From Linyphia triangularis (taxonomy: Eukaryota > Arthropoda > Arachnida > Araneae > Linyphiidae), in assembly GCA_963978545.1 (NCBI GenBank), contig OZ021723.1:8066593-8130592 (forward strand): a stretch of DNA of 64,000 nucleotides, given 5' to 3'. Positions within the stretch are counted from its first letter, which is position 1. Every line of letters begins with the position of its first letter. Position numbers and translations under genes: made by a program. A model generated the notes under the pieces. It was given only the letters and a program-made list of their open reading frames with translations. It did not search any database and was not told the DNA's origin. This document shows positions 34,547 through 47,365 of this stretch, in pieces.

Positions 34547-37500
34547 TAAAACAAAAGTTATAGGTTTACAACAGCCAATTTCGGAGCCTCCTAAAATCAT
34601 GGGCCCAAGTCCCAGGCCTTGTGGGCCTATGAGATGATCAGGGCCTGTCCTCCAAACCCTTCCTAACTTCTTTACTCGCTCTTTACTCTCTAGATTCAAC
34701 GATTCACCCCCATAGGAGTCAAGTACACGGGGTGAAAAGAGGTAAAACAAATTGTGAAACAAAAGTTATATGTTTACAACAACCAATTTCGGATCATAAT
34801 GCCAAATCATGGGCCCAAGTCCCAGGCCTTTTGGGCCTATGAGATAATCAGGGACTGCCTCCAAACCCTTCCAAACTTCTTTACTCGCTCTTCTCCTCTT
34901 TAGATTCAACGATTCACCCCCATAGGAGTCAAGTACACGGGGTGAAAAGAGGTAAAACAAATTGTGAAACAAAAGTTATATGTTTACAACAACCAATTTC
35001 GGATCATGATGCCAAATCATGGGCCCAAGTCCCAGGCCTTTTGGGCCTATGAGATAATCAGGGACTGCCTCCAAACCCTTCCAAACTTCTTTACTCGCTC
35101 TTCTCCTCTTTAGATTCAACGATTCACCCCCATAGGAGTCAAGTACACGGGGTGAAAAGAGGTAAAACAAATTGTGAAACAAAAGTTATATGTTTACAAC
35201 AACCAATTTCGGATCATAATGCCAAATCATGGGCCCAAGTCCCAGGCCTTTTGGGCCTATGAGATAATCAGGGACTGCCTCCAAACCCTTCCAAACTTCT
35301 TTACTCGCTCTTCTCCTCTTTAGATTCAACGATTCACCCCCATAGGAGTCAAGTACACGGGGTGAAAAGAGGTAAAACAAATTGTGAAACAAAAGTTATA
35401 TGTTTACAACAACCAATTTCGGATCATGATGCCAAATCATGGGCCCAAGTCCCAGGCCTTTTGGGCCTATGAGATAATCAGGGACTGCCTCCAAACCCTT
35501 CCAAACTTCTTTACTCGCTCTTCTCCTCTTTAGATTCAACGATTCACCCCCATAGGAGTCAAGTACACGGGGTGAAAAGAGGTAAAACAAATTGTGAAAC
35601 AAAAGTTATATGTTTACAACAACCAATTTCGGATCATGATGCCAAATCATGGGCCCAAGTCCCAGGCCTTTTGGGCCTATGAGATAATCAGGGACTGCCT
35701 CCAAACCCTTCCAAACTTCTTTACTCGCTCTTCTCCTCTTTAGATTCAACGATTCACCCCCATAGGAGTCAAGTACACGGGGTGAAAAGAGGTAAAACAA
35801 ATTGTGAAACAAAAGTTATATGTTTACAACAACCAATTTCGGATCATAATGCCAAATCATGGGCCCAAGTCCCAGGCCTTTTGGGCCTATGAGATAATCA
35901 GGGACTGCCTCCAAACCCTTCCAAACTTCTTTACTCGCTCTTCTCCTCTTTAGATTCAACGATTCACCCCCATAGGAGTCAAGTACACGGGGTGAAAAGA
36001 GGTAAAACAAATTGTGAAACAAAAGTTATATGTTTACAACAACCAATTTCGGATCATGATGCCAAATCATGGGCCCAAGTCCCAGGCCTTTTGGGCCTAT
36101 GAGATAATCAGGGACTGCCTCCAAACCCTTCCAAACTTCTTTACTCGCTCTTCTCCTCTTTAGATTCAACGATTCACCCCCATAGGAGTCAAGTACACGG
36201 GGTGAAAAGAGGTAAAACAAATTGTGAAACAAAAGTTATATGTTTACAACAACCAATTTCGGATCATAATGCCAAATCATGGGCCCAAGTCCCAGGCCTT
36301 TTGGGCCTATGAGATAATCAGGGACTGCCTCCAAACCCTTCCAAACTTCTTTACTCGCTCTTCTCCTCTTTAGATTCAACGATTCACCCCCATAGGAGTC
36401 AAGTACACGGGGTGAAAAGAGGTAAAACAAATTGTGAAACAAAAGTTATATGTTTACAACAACCAATTTCGGATCATGATGCCAAATCATGGGCCCAAGT
36501 CCCAGGCCTTTTGGGCCTATGAGATAATCAGGGACTGCCTCCAAACCCTTCCAAACTTCTTTACTCGCTCTTCTCCTCTTTAGATTCAACGATTCACCCC
36601 CATAGGAGTCAAGTACACGGGGTGAAAAGAGGTAAAACAAATTGTGAAACAAAAGTTATATGTTTACAACAACCAATTTCGGATCATGATGCCAAATCAT
36701 GGGCCCAAGTCCCAGGCCTTTTGGGCCTATGAGATAATCAGGGACTGCCTCCAAACCCTTCCAAACTTCTTTACTCGCTCTTCTCCTCTTTAGATTCAAC
36801 GATTCACCCCCATAGGAGTCAAGTACACGGGGTGAAAAGAGGTAAAACAAATTGTGAAACAAAAGTTATATGTTTACAACAACCAATTTCGGATCATAAT
36901 GCCAAATCATGGGCCCAAGTCCCAGGCCTTTTGGGCCTATGAGATAATCAGGGACTGCCTCCAAACCCTTCCAAACTTCTTTACTCGCTCTTCTCCTCTT
37001 TAGATTCAACGATTCACCCCCATAGGAGTCAAGTACACGGGGTGAAAAGAGGTAAAACAAATTGTGAAACAAAAGTTATATGTTTACAACAACCAATTTC
37101 GGATCATGATGCCAAATCATGGGCCCAAGTCCCAGGCCTTTTGGGCCTATGAGATAATCAGGGACTGCCTCCAAACCCTTCCAAACTTCTTTACTCGCTC
37201 TTCTCCTCTTTAGATTCAACGATTCACCCCCATAGGAGTCAAGTACACGGGGTGAAAAGAGGTAAAACAAATTGTGAAACAAAAGTTATATGTTTACAAC
37301 AACCAATTTCGGATCATGATGCCAAATCATGGGCCCAAGTCCCAGGCCTTTTGGGCCTATGAGATAATCAGGGACTGCCTCCAAACCCTTCCAAACTTCT
37401 TTACTCGCTCTTCTCCTCTTTAGATTCAACGATTCACCCCCATAGGAGTCAACTACACGGGGTGAAAAGAGGTAAAACAAATTGTGAAACAAAAGTTATA

Positions 37501-37690
37501 GGTTTACAACAACCAATTTCGGATCATAATGCCAAATCATGGGCCCAAGTCCCAGGCCTTTTGGGCCTATGAGATAATCAGGGCCTGCCCTCCAAACCCT
37601 TCCAAACTTCTTTACTCGCTCTTCTCCTCTTTAGATTCAACGATTCACCCCCATAGGAATCAACTACACAAGGTCAAAAAAGGCAATTAC
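34547..37690. repeat. 210-bp satellite, 15 units, highly homogeneous
   Basis: Period exactly 210 bp. The 13 internal units are almost identical; the first (about 34547-34756) and last (about 37487-37690) are diverged. A/G at the CAT(A/G)ATGCC site divides units into two types. Because 210 is a multiple of three, the minus strand shows the same 68-codon frame in every unit, but it starts at TTG, not ATG, so I treat it as non-coding. Confidence 0.97.
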
Positions 37691-37741
37691 CCACGTGCTT
37701 CACCAACAGTAAGGGCAAATGTATCATTTCGCACCCTCTCC

Positions 37742-38282
37742 AAAAATCTGTAAAATTGCGTGTTTCCAACATAAAATATCGGGTAAAAAGGACATTTTGT
37801 AATATCCTACTGAAAAAAATATCCCATAAATATAGAAAGTAAGCACAATTATTTGCAAGCTTACCAATACTATCCGACCCTAGCTCCCAGATGATAATCA
37901 AGTAAGTGTAGCAGCTCTTTTGAAATCTGTAAAAATGCGTGTTTCCAACATAAAATATCGGGTAAAAAGGACATTTTGTAATATCCTACTGAAAAAAAAA
38001 TCCCATAAATATAGAAAGTAAGCACAATTATTTGCAAGCTTACCAATGCTATCCAACCCTAGCTCCCAGATGATAATCAAGTAAGTGTAGCAGCTCTTTT
38101 GAAATCTGTAAAAATGCGTGTTTCCAACATAAAATATCGGGTAAAAAGGACATTTTGTAATATCCTACTGAAAAAAAAATCCCATAAATATAGAAAGTAA
38201 GCACAATTATTTGCAAGCTTACCAATACTATCCGACCCTAGCTCCCAGATGAAAATCAAGTAAGTGCAGCAGCTCTTTTGAA
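37742..38282. repeat. 179-bp satellite, three units
   Basis: Three tandem copies (AAATCTGTAAAAATGCGTG ... GTGTAGCAGCTCTTTTG) at a 179-bp period, starting directly after the 210-bp array. Copies differ at a handful of positions (for example CCGACCC / CCAACCC, GATGATAATC / GATGAAAATC). Confidence 0.93.
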
Positions 38283-38482
38283 ACCATTGCAGGGTGAAGA
38301 AGAGGGGAAGTTAAAAGCCATTGAAGAACCATTGAACCCTAATGTCATCTTTGTAGTACATTTACAAAAAAATATTGAGTTTAAAGTATTGTATGATATT
38401 GTAATAAGTAATTTTGTAATGGAGGAAATTACTGATATAGGCTCTTTTGTCATTAATTATTATTCAGAATCATTAAAATTTG

Positions 38483-38644
38483 GCCGATCAAACGGTATAG
38501 TGGTTAGCGTGCTAGCTTATAGACCGAGAGGTTGCGGGTTCGTGTTTGTAAATGTATGTTGGCTTGTCTAATGACGAATGTTTCGGCGCATTATAGCCCT
38601 CGTGTTGCTGACGTAGCCAGATAATCTGAAAACAACCAACCAAC
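38483..38644 (+). mobile_element. tRNA-derived SINE with B-box deletion
   Basis: The exact target duplication CATTAAAATTTG lies at 38471-38482 and 38645-38656. About 22 bases are missing from inside the B box to the body junction (GCGGGTTCG runs straight into TGTTTGTAAATG). The internal promoter is therefore damaged, and the copy probably arose intact and was deleted later. Confidence 0.93.
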
Positions 38645-38656
38645 CATTAAAATTTG

Positions 38657-41384
38657 CTTCCTTCATTTTTGTGCAATATCATAAAAATATATCGTTTAAA
38701 GCAATGTAATAAATTATTTTATAATGCTGAATTAACTGGTTATACATAGAATGTTTCTGAATTAATTTTTTACAAATAACTTTGTTACGTGAGTCGTAAA
38801 CAGTTTGAGAAAAATGTATTACAGGGTATATTCAGTAAGTAGAACATTAAAAAATTTGGTGTCCGGAAATCTTGGTCCCAAGCGATGTTTTTGTATTTTT
38901 ACTTAAATTTTTTATCCTTTTTATTAATTTATTATGTACTTAAGTTTACAAAAAAAAAAAACTATTTCCTCTTAAATCTAATTCAACACCGTACACTATT
39001 CCCTTACAATATTCACAGGAACCACAATAAATTAATGAGAGAGAGCTTAAGATCACAGCTCAGAAATTTTTTCAGAATTCTCCCGGAAGAAACCAGCAAG
39101 TTATCTGTCACTTATCCCAAAACCCATTACTTCACCTTCTTTTAAATCGTTCGCATTTGCAAAAGTAGCAATTTCACCTCGCAAAAACTACTCCCAGCAC
39201 ATAACTCCAAACAAGTTGTCGCATTTCCAACCCGCAATTAAACAGGTCACACGTCAGCACAAAAGAAAGCTCCCCCACCAACAAAATATTGTCATTAATT
39301 TAAAACTTCCTTGTCAGACAACTTTCCAACAGAAACTTGAGCTTTTAAGCAAAAACCATTTTTTCCCCAAGCACGGAATCAACCCTGGAAAACTTACTGG
39401 TGATGGCGTGATGAAGATTTTCTTTATCACTCGCTATAACTTTCCAGACAAAATTCCTCTCCTCTAACCAACCAACGTGTTATTTCACTGGTTTTTTCTT
39501 TTTTTTTTATCCACCACTAAGTCACCCGGAATATTATCTTAGTTAATGGTAATACCAGAGGAAGAACAAAACCGGGGGACTTGCAAATCCTTCCAACGCC
39601 AGCTGTTCGTATTCCATTCCTCTTGGGAAGATTCATCAATTGAGAAGATCATCAAGATCCAGCCTCTAACCGATTATTAGAGATGAGTCCTAGTCACCCC
39701 CCCCCCCCCCTTGAACTGTTTTGCGGCTGTCTTCTAATTGCTCGCCACTCTTGTCCAATGTGTAATGACTAGAGATGGTGGGTTGAAGGAAAAAAAAAAT
39801 GAAAAAGGTGGTTAGAAGACAGGCTTTGTCGACGAAATTTGGTTTTGATGAATTGTCAAAGGTGGTCGGCTCGACAAGGCCACCTGGTAATTAGGACGGC
39901 TGCGGAGGGGGGAAGGCGTCGCTTCTTTTGTGGAGGAGGCTCTGGTATAGGCGCGTAGGGGGCGGCTGATAATTTAGTGTGGTATGAATTTGTTATTGTT
40001 GCTACTGCTTTTGTGAACCCTTACCAATAATAGTGGTGAGGAACCTACAACAAAATTGTTTTTAAAAAAATTACCTGGTATATGTTTGAGAATGTTTTCT
40101 GAAAATTTCCCAACTTTCCGAGGTGGGGAAGCTTATCTAAATTAATACAGAGATAGCTACTAATACTTTCTTATTATCAATCGTAATTTCGTTATGACTA
40201 AAATAACAAGGAATAAAGCTACCAAATGGCTCATAAAATTATGCTCTATACAATATGACTTTTCAAAATTAATTCAGAGATATCAATTAATACTTTCTTA
40301 TTCTCAATCATAGCTTCGTTATAACCAAAATAACCAGCAATAAAGGAATCAAACGTTTCATAAAAATATGCTCTAAGCGATATTTACGAATATAGTTATA
40401 AAAGTTATTTGAAAGCTCATGATCGGGAGTCATGGGTTTGGTTGTACCTCTTCGAATGCCGGTGGCTACGAAAATGGGGAAGGGGGGGGGGGGGTGAACA
40501 TCAAATCCGTCGCGGTTTTGTCCTCTCCTTGGTGTTGTGGTGTTGGAGTGAGAAGTGCTCGTCTGGTATCGACTTCGTTATGTGACAAAGTCCATTAATA
40601 CAAGACGTTTATAAGGTGTTTTAAGCGCTTCATAGGAAATGCCGGGACAAGAAATAGGTTTCAAACAAATAATCATAAATGTCGCCAAGTATTATAAGTT
40701 TGGCGACCATCTTAGAGCGAAACTGAAAGCCCAAGTTTTAATCCAATCTCCGCCAAGATGTAAACTTCGTTATAAGTTATGCACTCTTCCGGTCGAACGT
40801 CTAAGCACTTCTGAGTGGAACTTCCGGTTGAACATAAGTAATCCGGCTAACCTTATAGTAGCCTTCTTAATGATAAATGGCACATTTCTTTAAGCATTTA
40901 TAAATTAAGCTTCACGAATTTCGATTGACTTTCGGTCGCAATTTCTTATACTTCCGGTGGCAACTGTCGGTTATATTTCGACATGGAAACTCATATCAAA
41001 GAGACCTTTCCTTAAAAAATGCATTGAATATTTATAACGTTCTTTGGAAATGGTGATCTCAGCTGAACAAAGCCTTTCTATAAGCTTCATATTGCATTGG
41101 TATAGTTAGTTTTGGTTGGTTTCTAGTACGTAAAAAAAAAATTTTTAGTTTAAAGCATTCAATTGCAACGCTAACGCGTAGAAAGACACTGATACAAAAG
41201 CTTTGTCCATCTGTTTGACTTCAGTAAACATCTCAGACAAAATTACAGATAGGTGTAAGATGTCAAATGAATGGCTTATCGAGGGAAGTACTCAAATAGA
41301 AGTGACATGAAAGTACCGGCATGATCAGTAGCCAATTTGAAACACACAAACTATAAATAAAAAATAAAAAAAAACTATAAATAA
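38657..41384. other. Unique sequence with a GC-rich island at ~39530-40000 and 40430-40880
   Basis: No element ends found in 2.7 kb. Homopolymer runs C14 (about 39697) and G12-13 (about 40482). 39840-39985 is GC-rich (GGCTGCGGAGGGGGG, GGCGCGTAGGGGGCGG). An ATG-started frame of 84 codons at 40639-40893 (MPGQEIGFKQIIINVAKYY...) lies in locally higher-GC sequence but shows no recognisable domain. This is one of the better places to look for a real but unrecognised exon or regulatory DNA. Confidence 0.35.
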
Positions 41385-42300
41385 AATATTGTTTTCAAAT
41401 AGATATTGGATTGGAACGTGGATATTCGTTGACAGTTTGAATGTCTCAATATTACTAGGATTATATATTTTTCAACTGGAAGTGCTTTGAAATTCGATCA
41501 ATCGGGATAATATCGTGTTTTCAAATAGATATTGGATTGGAATTCGGTGACAGTTTAATATGCCTCGATATTAGCAGGATTATATATTTTTCAACTGGAA
41601 GTGCTTTGAAATCGGGATAATACATTATTTTCAAATCGATATTGAATTGGAACGTGGATATTCGGTGACAGTTTAAATGCCTCGATATTAGTAGGATTGT
41701 ATATTTTTCAACTGGAAGTGCTTTGAAATTCGATCAATCGGGGTAATATCGTGTTTTCAAATAGATATTGGATTGGAACGTGGATATTCGGTGACAGTTT
41801 AAATGCCTCAATATTAGCAGGATTATATATTTTTCAACTGGAAGTGCTTTGAAATCGGGATAATACATTATTTTCAAATCGATATTGAATTGGAACGTGG
41901 ATATTCGGTGACAGTTTAAATGCCTCGATATTAGTAGGATTGTATATTTTTCAACTGGAAGTGCTTTAAAATTCAACCAATCGAGATAATATCGTGTTTT
42001 CAAATAGATATTGGATTGGAACGTGGATATTCGGTGACAGTTTAAATGCCTCAATATTAGCAGGATTATATATTTTTCAACTGGAAGTGCTTTGAAATCG
42101 GGATAATACATTATTTTCAAATCGATATTGAATTGGAACGAGGATATTCGGCGACAGTTTATAGGGCTCAATATTAGTAGGATTGTATATTTTTCCAATA
42201 GGAAGTGCTTTGAAGTTCGACCAATCGAAATAACATATTGTTTTCAAAAATATATCGGATGGGAACGTTGATATTCGGTGACAACTTTTCTCGCTAAAAT
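41385..42300. repeat. ~120-bp satellite with dimeric order
   Basis: About eight units containing ATTGGATTGGAACGTGGATATTCGGTGACAG and TTTTTCAACTGGAAGTGCTTTGAAAT. Two types alternate: one with ATCGTGTTTTCAAATAGATATTGGA, the other with ACATTATTTTCAAATCGATATTGAA. TTTCAACTGG recurs at 41590, 41831 and 42078, and at 41707 and 41949, giving a dimer period of about 242 bp. Edge units are diverged. Confidence 0.92.
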
Positions 42301-42439
42301 TAATGGCAAGCTTTGGGATACATTTTTGTAAAAAAGCAAATAGTCAGGGTTTTGTCATAAGCCACCAGCCTTAACAGGGTCATTAAACGATCTCCAAAGT
42401 CTTGTTATCCGGACATGATGCACTGCAATACAAACGTAT

Positions 42440-43877
42440 TGTTGCGTGGATGAGTTCGAAAGATTTGAAACCAAAGCAGATCAAAAGTTGCAGAAATTTA
42501 TTCCGATATAACTCTTCGCAGATTCTCTTACAACTCTAGAACTTCTCGTTCTAGTAGACTCAATACAGCTCTTTTCACAACAATAGAGCACAAAACAGCA
42601 GTTAAAAAAAATTCACAACTGCCACAAATCGCCGCAAAAGACAATGCAATACAGTTCGCTTTAGAGCTACTATGAATGCTCACTGAGAGACAGCTTACTC
42701 AGTATCTCAACTCAGTAATTTCAATCAACTAACTCCACTCACGGCCGGCCTTATTTAGGAGTCAATACTTCGTGAATCTTCTAGAGATAGAAATTTGGAG
42801 GACTTTCCAGATCGTAGTCGAAAAGTCCTATACATGTACATGGGAACCAAAAATGGTTGCCAATTTTGGCGACAGTTGGCGATTTCTCGCCAAATTTGGA
42901 GACAAAAATTAGTCGCCAAAACCGTCGCCAACTTGCCTCTATCTCGCCAATTTGGCGAGATTGCCCCTACCATAATGTTAAATGGCCTTCTCTTTGTAAA
43001 ACTCGCTTCCCAGCATTACCTCTGTAAAACTCGTTTTCAAACATTAAGGGGACTGTTAAGGCAAAAATTTCAAAATTTTCTATTTTTATATTATAGTGGA
43101 AATATATAGCCTTCAATTCTAGCTTTCAGTACTTACCTTACTTTTGCTGATCCGAGAAGAACTAAGAATATTATTTGAGTTTTTGTAAGCGCGTATATCA
43201 GAAATCGTATGTATTTCAATTTCTTAAATTGCATTTTTCTCTTCATGTGTATTTTAAGATTTTTAGGGTATTCGATTTGTTCCTTGCGATTCAAAAGTTG
43301 ATGTATTTTTATTTTAATTTGGAGATATTGTTTACTATACTATTTTGAACACAATTGTGCATGGATTTTGGAATCTGGTATTTTTTTATTGTTTTACAGC
43401 AATTTTCGTATTTAAAAAGTTTACTTTTTTTTGCCATTGTACCAAAGTTTTACTTTTAAATAATTAACCAATGAGTCAAATTCAAAATCCATGCACAATT
43501 ATGTCAATATATATTCGATTAGCTTGTACAAAAAAATTGAGACAGATTGCAAAAAATTTGAATCGCAAGGAGCGTTTTTAAAATTACGGAAAAAACGCTA
43601 AATTTTTCAATAAAAATATAGTTTCTTGAAAAAAAACAATATAAATTTTTGAAATTTTAGATTGTGTTTCATCTAATTGCTATTGAACTGCAAAAAAAAA
43701 ATTTCATGAATTTTAGACAAAAATTTAAGAATTTTTATTTTTGACTTAACAGTCCCCTTAAGACACACATTGCAGGAAAGCGAACTCTTGCACTGCCTTA
43801 TGCGAAATGTACATAGATTTTCCTATTTACATAATCAACACTACGGAATACTTACAAATATACAGAAATTCGTAACA
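42440..43877 (-). mobile_element. Solo LTR, family A, interrupted by a TTAA MITE
   Basis: Minus-strand copy, TGTTGCGTGGATGAG at the left and AAATTCGTAACA at the right, flanked by GTAT (42436-42439, 43878-43881). Without the nested element it is 724 bp, as in the other family members. Confidence 0.92.
43048..43757. mobile_element. 710-bp TTAA-type MITE inside a solo LTR
   Basis: Terminal inverted repeats GGGGACTGTTAAGGCAAAAAT and, on the other strand, GGGGACTGTTAAGTCAAAAAT, flanked by TTAA at 43044-43047 and 43758-43761. The uninterrupted LTR at 55470-56174 provides the empty site (CATTAAGACAC, as the complement of 55580-55600), confirming insertion at a single TTAA. Internal inverted segments (TGCATGGATTTTG / CAAAATCCATGCA, CCTTGCGATTCAAA / TTTGAATCGCAAGG) make it a long foldback. 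TTAA targeting fits piggyBac or Sola3-type transposases. Confidence 0.93.
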
Positions 43878-43881
43878 GTAT

Positions 43882-44305
43882 ATAGAAGCGACCATTAAGA
43901 GACAGTGACCATCTCAATCCAACTTTGTACACTAATATCGAATAATTCGACACACACAATCGTATCTAGATATACTCCATCGAAGGCCAGCAGCCGTTCC
44001 CCCTATACCAAAGGCACAAAAAGATCGGTTGGGACATTAGGGCTATTGATTAGACCGGTGGCAAAGTAGGGATTACGAGGGCCCGGCTTAATGAACACCA
44101 GCAAGATGAAACACATGAATCACTTGCTCTATACCGTAAGGCGACAATTACCTAGGTGCACCATTTTTTGGAGCTCTTTTCACTGGCGCAAATTAGGCGC
44201 CCCCTTTCGTTTGATTTATCATTTTAGCCTTCTTCGCCAAAGTCGGGACGCTTTAGCGGAAGGGGACTTTTATATCGCGATTGGTTGGATCTTTTGTGCA
44301 TTGTT
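43882..44305. other. Unique GC-richer spacer
   Basis: Contains a short 75-codon frame (44091-44318) with ATG that runs into the next satellite; composition is mixed and no domain is recognised. ATTAGGCGCCCCC and GGCCCGGCTT patches stand out against the AT-rich background. Confidence 0.3.
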
Positions 44306-44307
44306 GT

Positions 44308-45185
44308 TATTTGAGTAGATGAGCAATTTGGATACATCAAATAGTGTGTAAACTAAATGATTCTACCTATTTAGCATTTTGGTAAGGGTGTCATTGCTTG
44401 CTGATGCTGAATAAGAGAAAGGAACAATAATGTGAAATGTGGGTCTGATAGATTTGTTGTTATTTGAGTGCATGAGCAATTTGGATACATCAAATAGTGT
44501 GTAAACTAAATGATTCTACCTATTTAACAGTTTGGTAAGGTGTCATTGCTTGCTGATGCTGAATAAGAGAAAGGAACAATAATGTGAAATGCGGGTCTGA
44601 TAGATTTGTTGTTATTTGAGTAGATGAGCAATTTGGATACATCAAATAGTGTGTAAACTAAATGATTCTACCTATTTAGCATTTTGGTAAGGGTGTCATT
44701 GCTTGCTGATGCTGAATAAGAGAAAGGAACAATAATGTGAAATGCGGGTCTGATAGATTTGTTGTTATTTGAGTGCATGAGCAATTTGGATACATCAAAT
44801 AGTGTGTAAACTAAATGATTCTACCTATTTAGCATTTTGGTAAGGGTGTCATTGCTTGCTGATGCTGAATAAGAGAAAGGAACAATAATGTGAAATGTGG
44901 GTCCGATAGATTTGTTGTTATTTGAATGCATGAGCAATTTGGATACATCAAATAGTGTGTAAACTAAATGATTCTACCTATTTAACAGTTTGGTAAGGTG
45001 TCATTGCTTGCTGATGCTGAATAAGAGAAAGGAACAATAATGTGAAATGCGGGTCTGATAGATTTGTTGTTATTTGAGTGCATGAGCAATTTGGATACAT
45101 CAAATAGTGTGTAAACTAAATTATTCTACCTATTTAACAGTTTGGTAAGGTGTCATTGCTTGCTGATGCTGAATAGAAGAGAAAA
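44308..45185. repeat. ~152-bp satellite, six units
   Basis: Units of TTGTTATTTGAGT.GATGAGCAATTTGG ... GAATAAGAGAAAGGAACAATAATGTG at about 44308, 44459, 44610, 44762, 44914 and 45068. Two types, TTTAGCATTTTGGTAAGGG and TTTAACAGTTTGGTAAGG, are mixed. Confidence 0.94.
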
Positions 45186-46449
45186 GAGCAATAATATAAG
45201 ATCTACTTAAAACAGTTTTTGTTCAGTAAATCCCGAAAAAATCAATTAGAATCTTTCTCCCAAGTGTAACTTCTTACCCAAATTTTTATATACGTTGAGG
45301 GTCGATAAAAATCATTAGACGAAGCACTGTATAGATATTACAAAGTACATGGGAAAATTATATTCATAAAATATAATTTTTAAAAATTCATTTTTTTTAA
45401 ATGAAATATTTTTTAAATTAAATCTAACCTTAGTAAATGAGGATTTAATTACATAAATGTTATAAATATTCAAATTTTATGAAATTGTTTCATTAATTGA
45501 GCTGTAAATTTTTTCTTCAGACATATTTCCATGTACTAACTTACTTTACCATTTAGTTTGATTTTTGTGGAATTTATATTTAAATTCATTTTTTATTTTA
45601 ATTAGTAAAAATTATTCTTTTAATAAAAAGATGCATGAAAATATATGTATTGAAACGTATTGTAAATTAAGTTTCCTTACTCATATTTCTAAGTTACATT
45701 ACACCTGTCATTGCATTTTAAGTTATCATTTTAAAATTCTTTATTGCTTTTATTTATAATGTAGAACTATGCAAAAAATAATTACATTTACATTTATAAC
45801 CTTTTATTTTTTACAGTCGCATTCATATCTGTAAAATATTTTGCAATTTTTTGCAGATTGTAAAAATTTTAACCATTCCAACTTCACTCATCGTAAATTC
45901 AATTATAGGGTTTGTGTACCAATAAATACATGATGCTTAGAATGTTCTTAATTTCTCCTTAATCAACATTCTTATTCAAAATTTTAGCCGAAGTTCACAA
46001 AAACGCAAATAATAAATTCTAGCTTGTACTAGAACTATTATATGCTCGGGTACTTAAAAATCACAAGTCTATGCTAGAATTTCTTATTTTTGTTCTTCAT
46101 AATTTAAACTCAAATTCGAATAAATAAAGTCAGGTGCGCAAAGCTCAGCAGTTTTGCAAGATTACTTAGCCTCCATTTTCGATTGCTTTTTGATTTCATT
46201 ACCGAAAAACACTTTTAAATAATAATTTAAACTATTATTTTACTAGTACTAAAGTGTAATTATACTTAATACTGTTACTCTTTTAAAACGTCCATACTTT
46301 TTCTCTCGTTCATCTTCCAACGCTCATTCTCTTTTTGTTCCACATTTGATTCTTATTCTTCGTTTTGTTATACTTTAGTTGTTCATTTGTACCAAATGCC
46401 ACGATAATTCAATTTCAAATTTCAGAAAACGCTCTCATGTGATTTTTTA
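45186..46449. other. AT-rich unique sequence
   Basis: About 1.25 kb; no element end, no repeat, no credible coding frame. Confidence 0.5.
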
Positions 46450-47117
46450 CTTTCAATTACCCATATGTAATACATAAGGGTAATAAAAATATAGGTTTCC
46501 GTCAAAAAGAATGAGTTGGTTTTTTTTTACATTTCTCTACGCTTTGGAACATCCTGATCTCAAAAAAGTGATCTACAAAAAATGTCTGTGTACGTGGTCA
46601 GTATAACTCCCGAACAAATTGATCAACAATGTTCAAATTTGGTGAGGGTCCAAAGACATACCATTAAGGTTTTCGTCAAAATCGTGCATGCGCATAGGGG
46701 AGCTGCCATTAAAAAAATCATATTTTCCAATGATTGCTAAAAAACGGCTCTAACGATATTGATCAAAATCGCTGTGGTGATGCCTCTTAAGGTTTTCTAA
46801 ACATCCCCATCCCCCAAATTCCCGTGAAATGCTTCTAACTAAATTCTTCTGTTCTAAAAAGTGGAAAAACGAATGCCTTTAACACAGAGTTCTCTTTGCT
46901 TGAGCATAGCTCATGAACGATCATGTTTTCTCCTCTTCTCAGTTTCACTTATAAGAAAGTTTTTTAAGTCCCATATTACAATTATCACAAAAAATATCGC
47001 CAAACTGGCCATTTTTTTCTAAACGAATGATGGAAATATAAAAAAGGTAAATGACACAAAACCACATCAGTAATATAATGTAACTGAAAGCTGTACGATG
47101 TTCCACACCCCTAGTTT
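46450..47117 (-). repeat. Dispersed repeat family, copy 2
   Basis: Reverse-strand relative of 14994-15745: TTTGGAACATCCTGATCTC, TATAACTCCCGAACAAATTG, GTGATGCCTCTTAAGG, CGAATGCCTTTAACACAGAG and the terminal CACCCCTAGTTT. It lacks the long G and T tracts of copy 1. Confidence 0.75.
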
Positions 47118-47156
47118 AAATAGGATTTTTCATTCCCCCTTCCGCGTATCACATAT

Positions 47157-47365
47157 ATAGGGTTCAACTTTCAAAATAACTGTAAAAAAAAAAAAGAAAC
47201 ACAGGTCAGAAAGACCCGACTACGAATGAGGAAATAGAATGACAAAAGAAAAAATAACTATAGTCAGATCATTTTTCACTTCTATAAGTAAATTCAGGTC
47301 AAATTTCAAGTCAATATGACTAATGGTTTTTAATATTTATGAAAGTTGAACTTCAATTCCTCCCA
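47157..47365. mobile_element. Foldback MITE (hAT-like family), diverged copy
   Basis: AGGGTTCAACTTTCAAAATAACTG at the left and GAAAGTTGAACTTCAATTCC at the right are inverted repeats matching the family at 53804-54051. The centre contains diverged CAGGTCAAATT and TATGACTAATGG words. Confidence 0.6.

Noticed and set aside
34766..37492. Thirteen repeats of an identical 68-codon minus-strand frame
   Set aside because: The unit is 210 bp, a multiple of three, so any open frame recurs. The first codon is TTG, and there is a stop in each unit.
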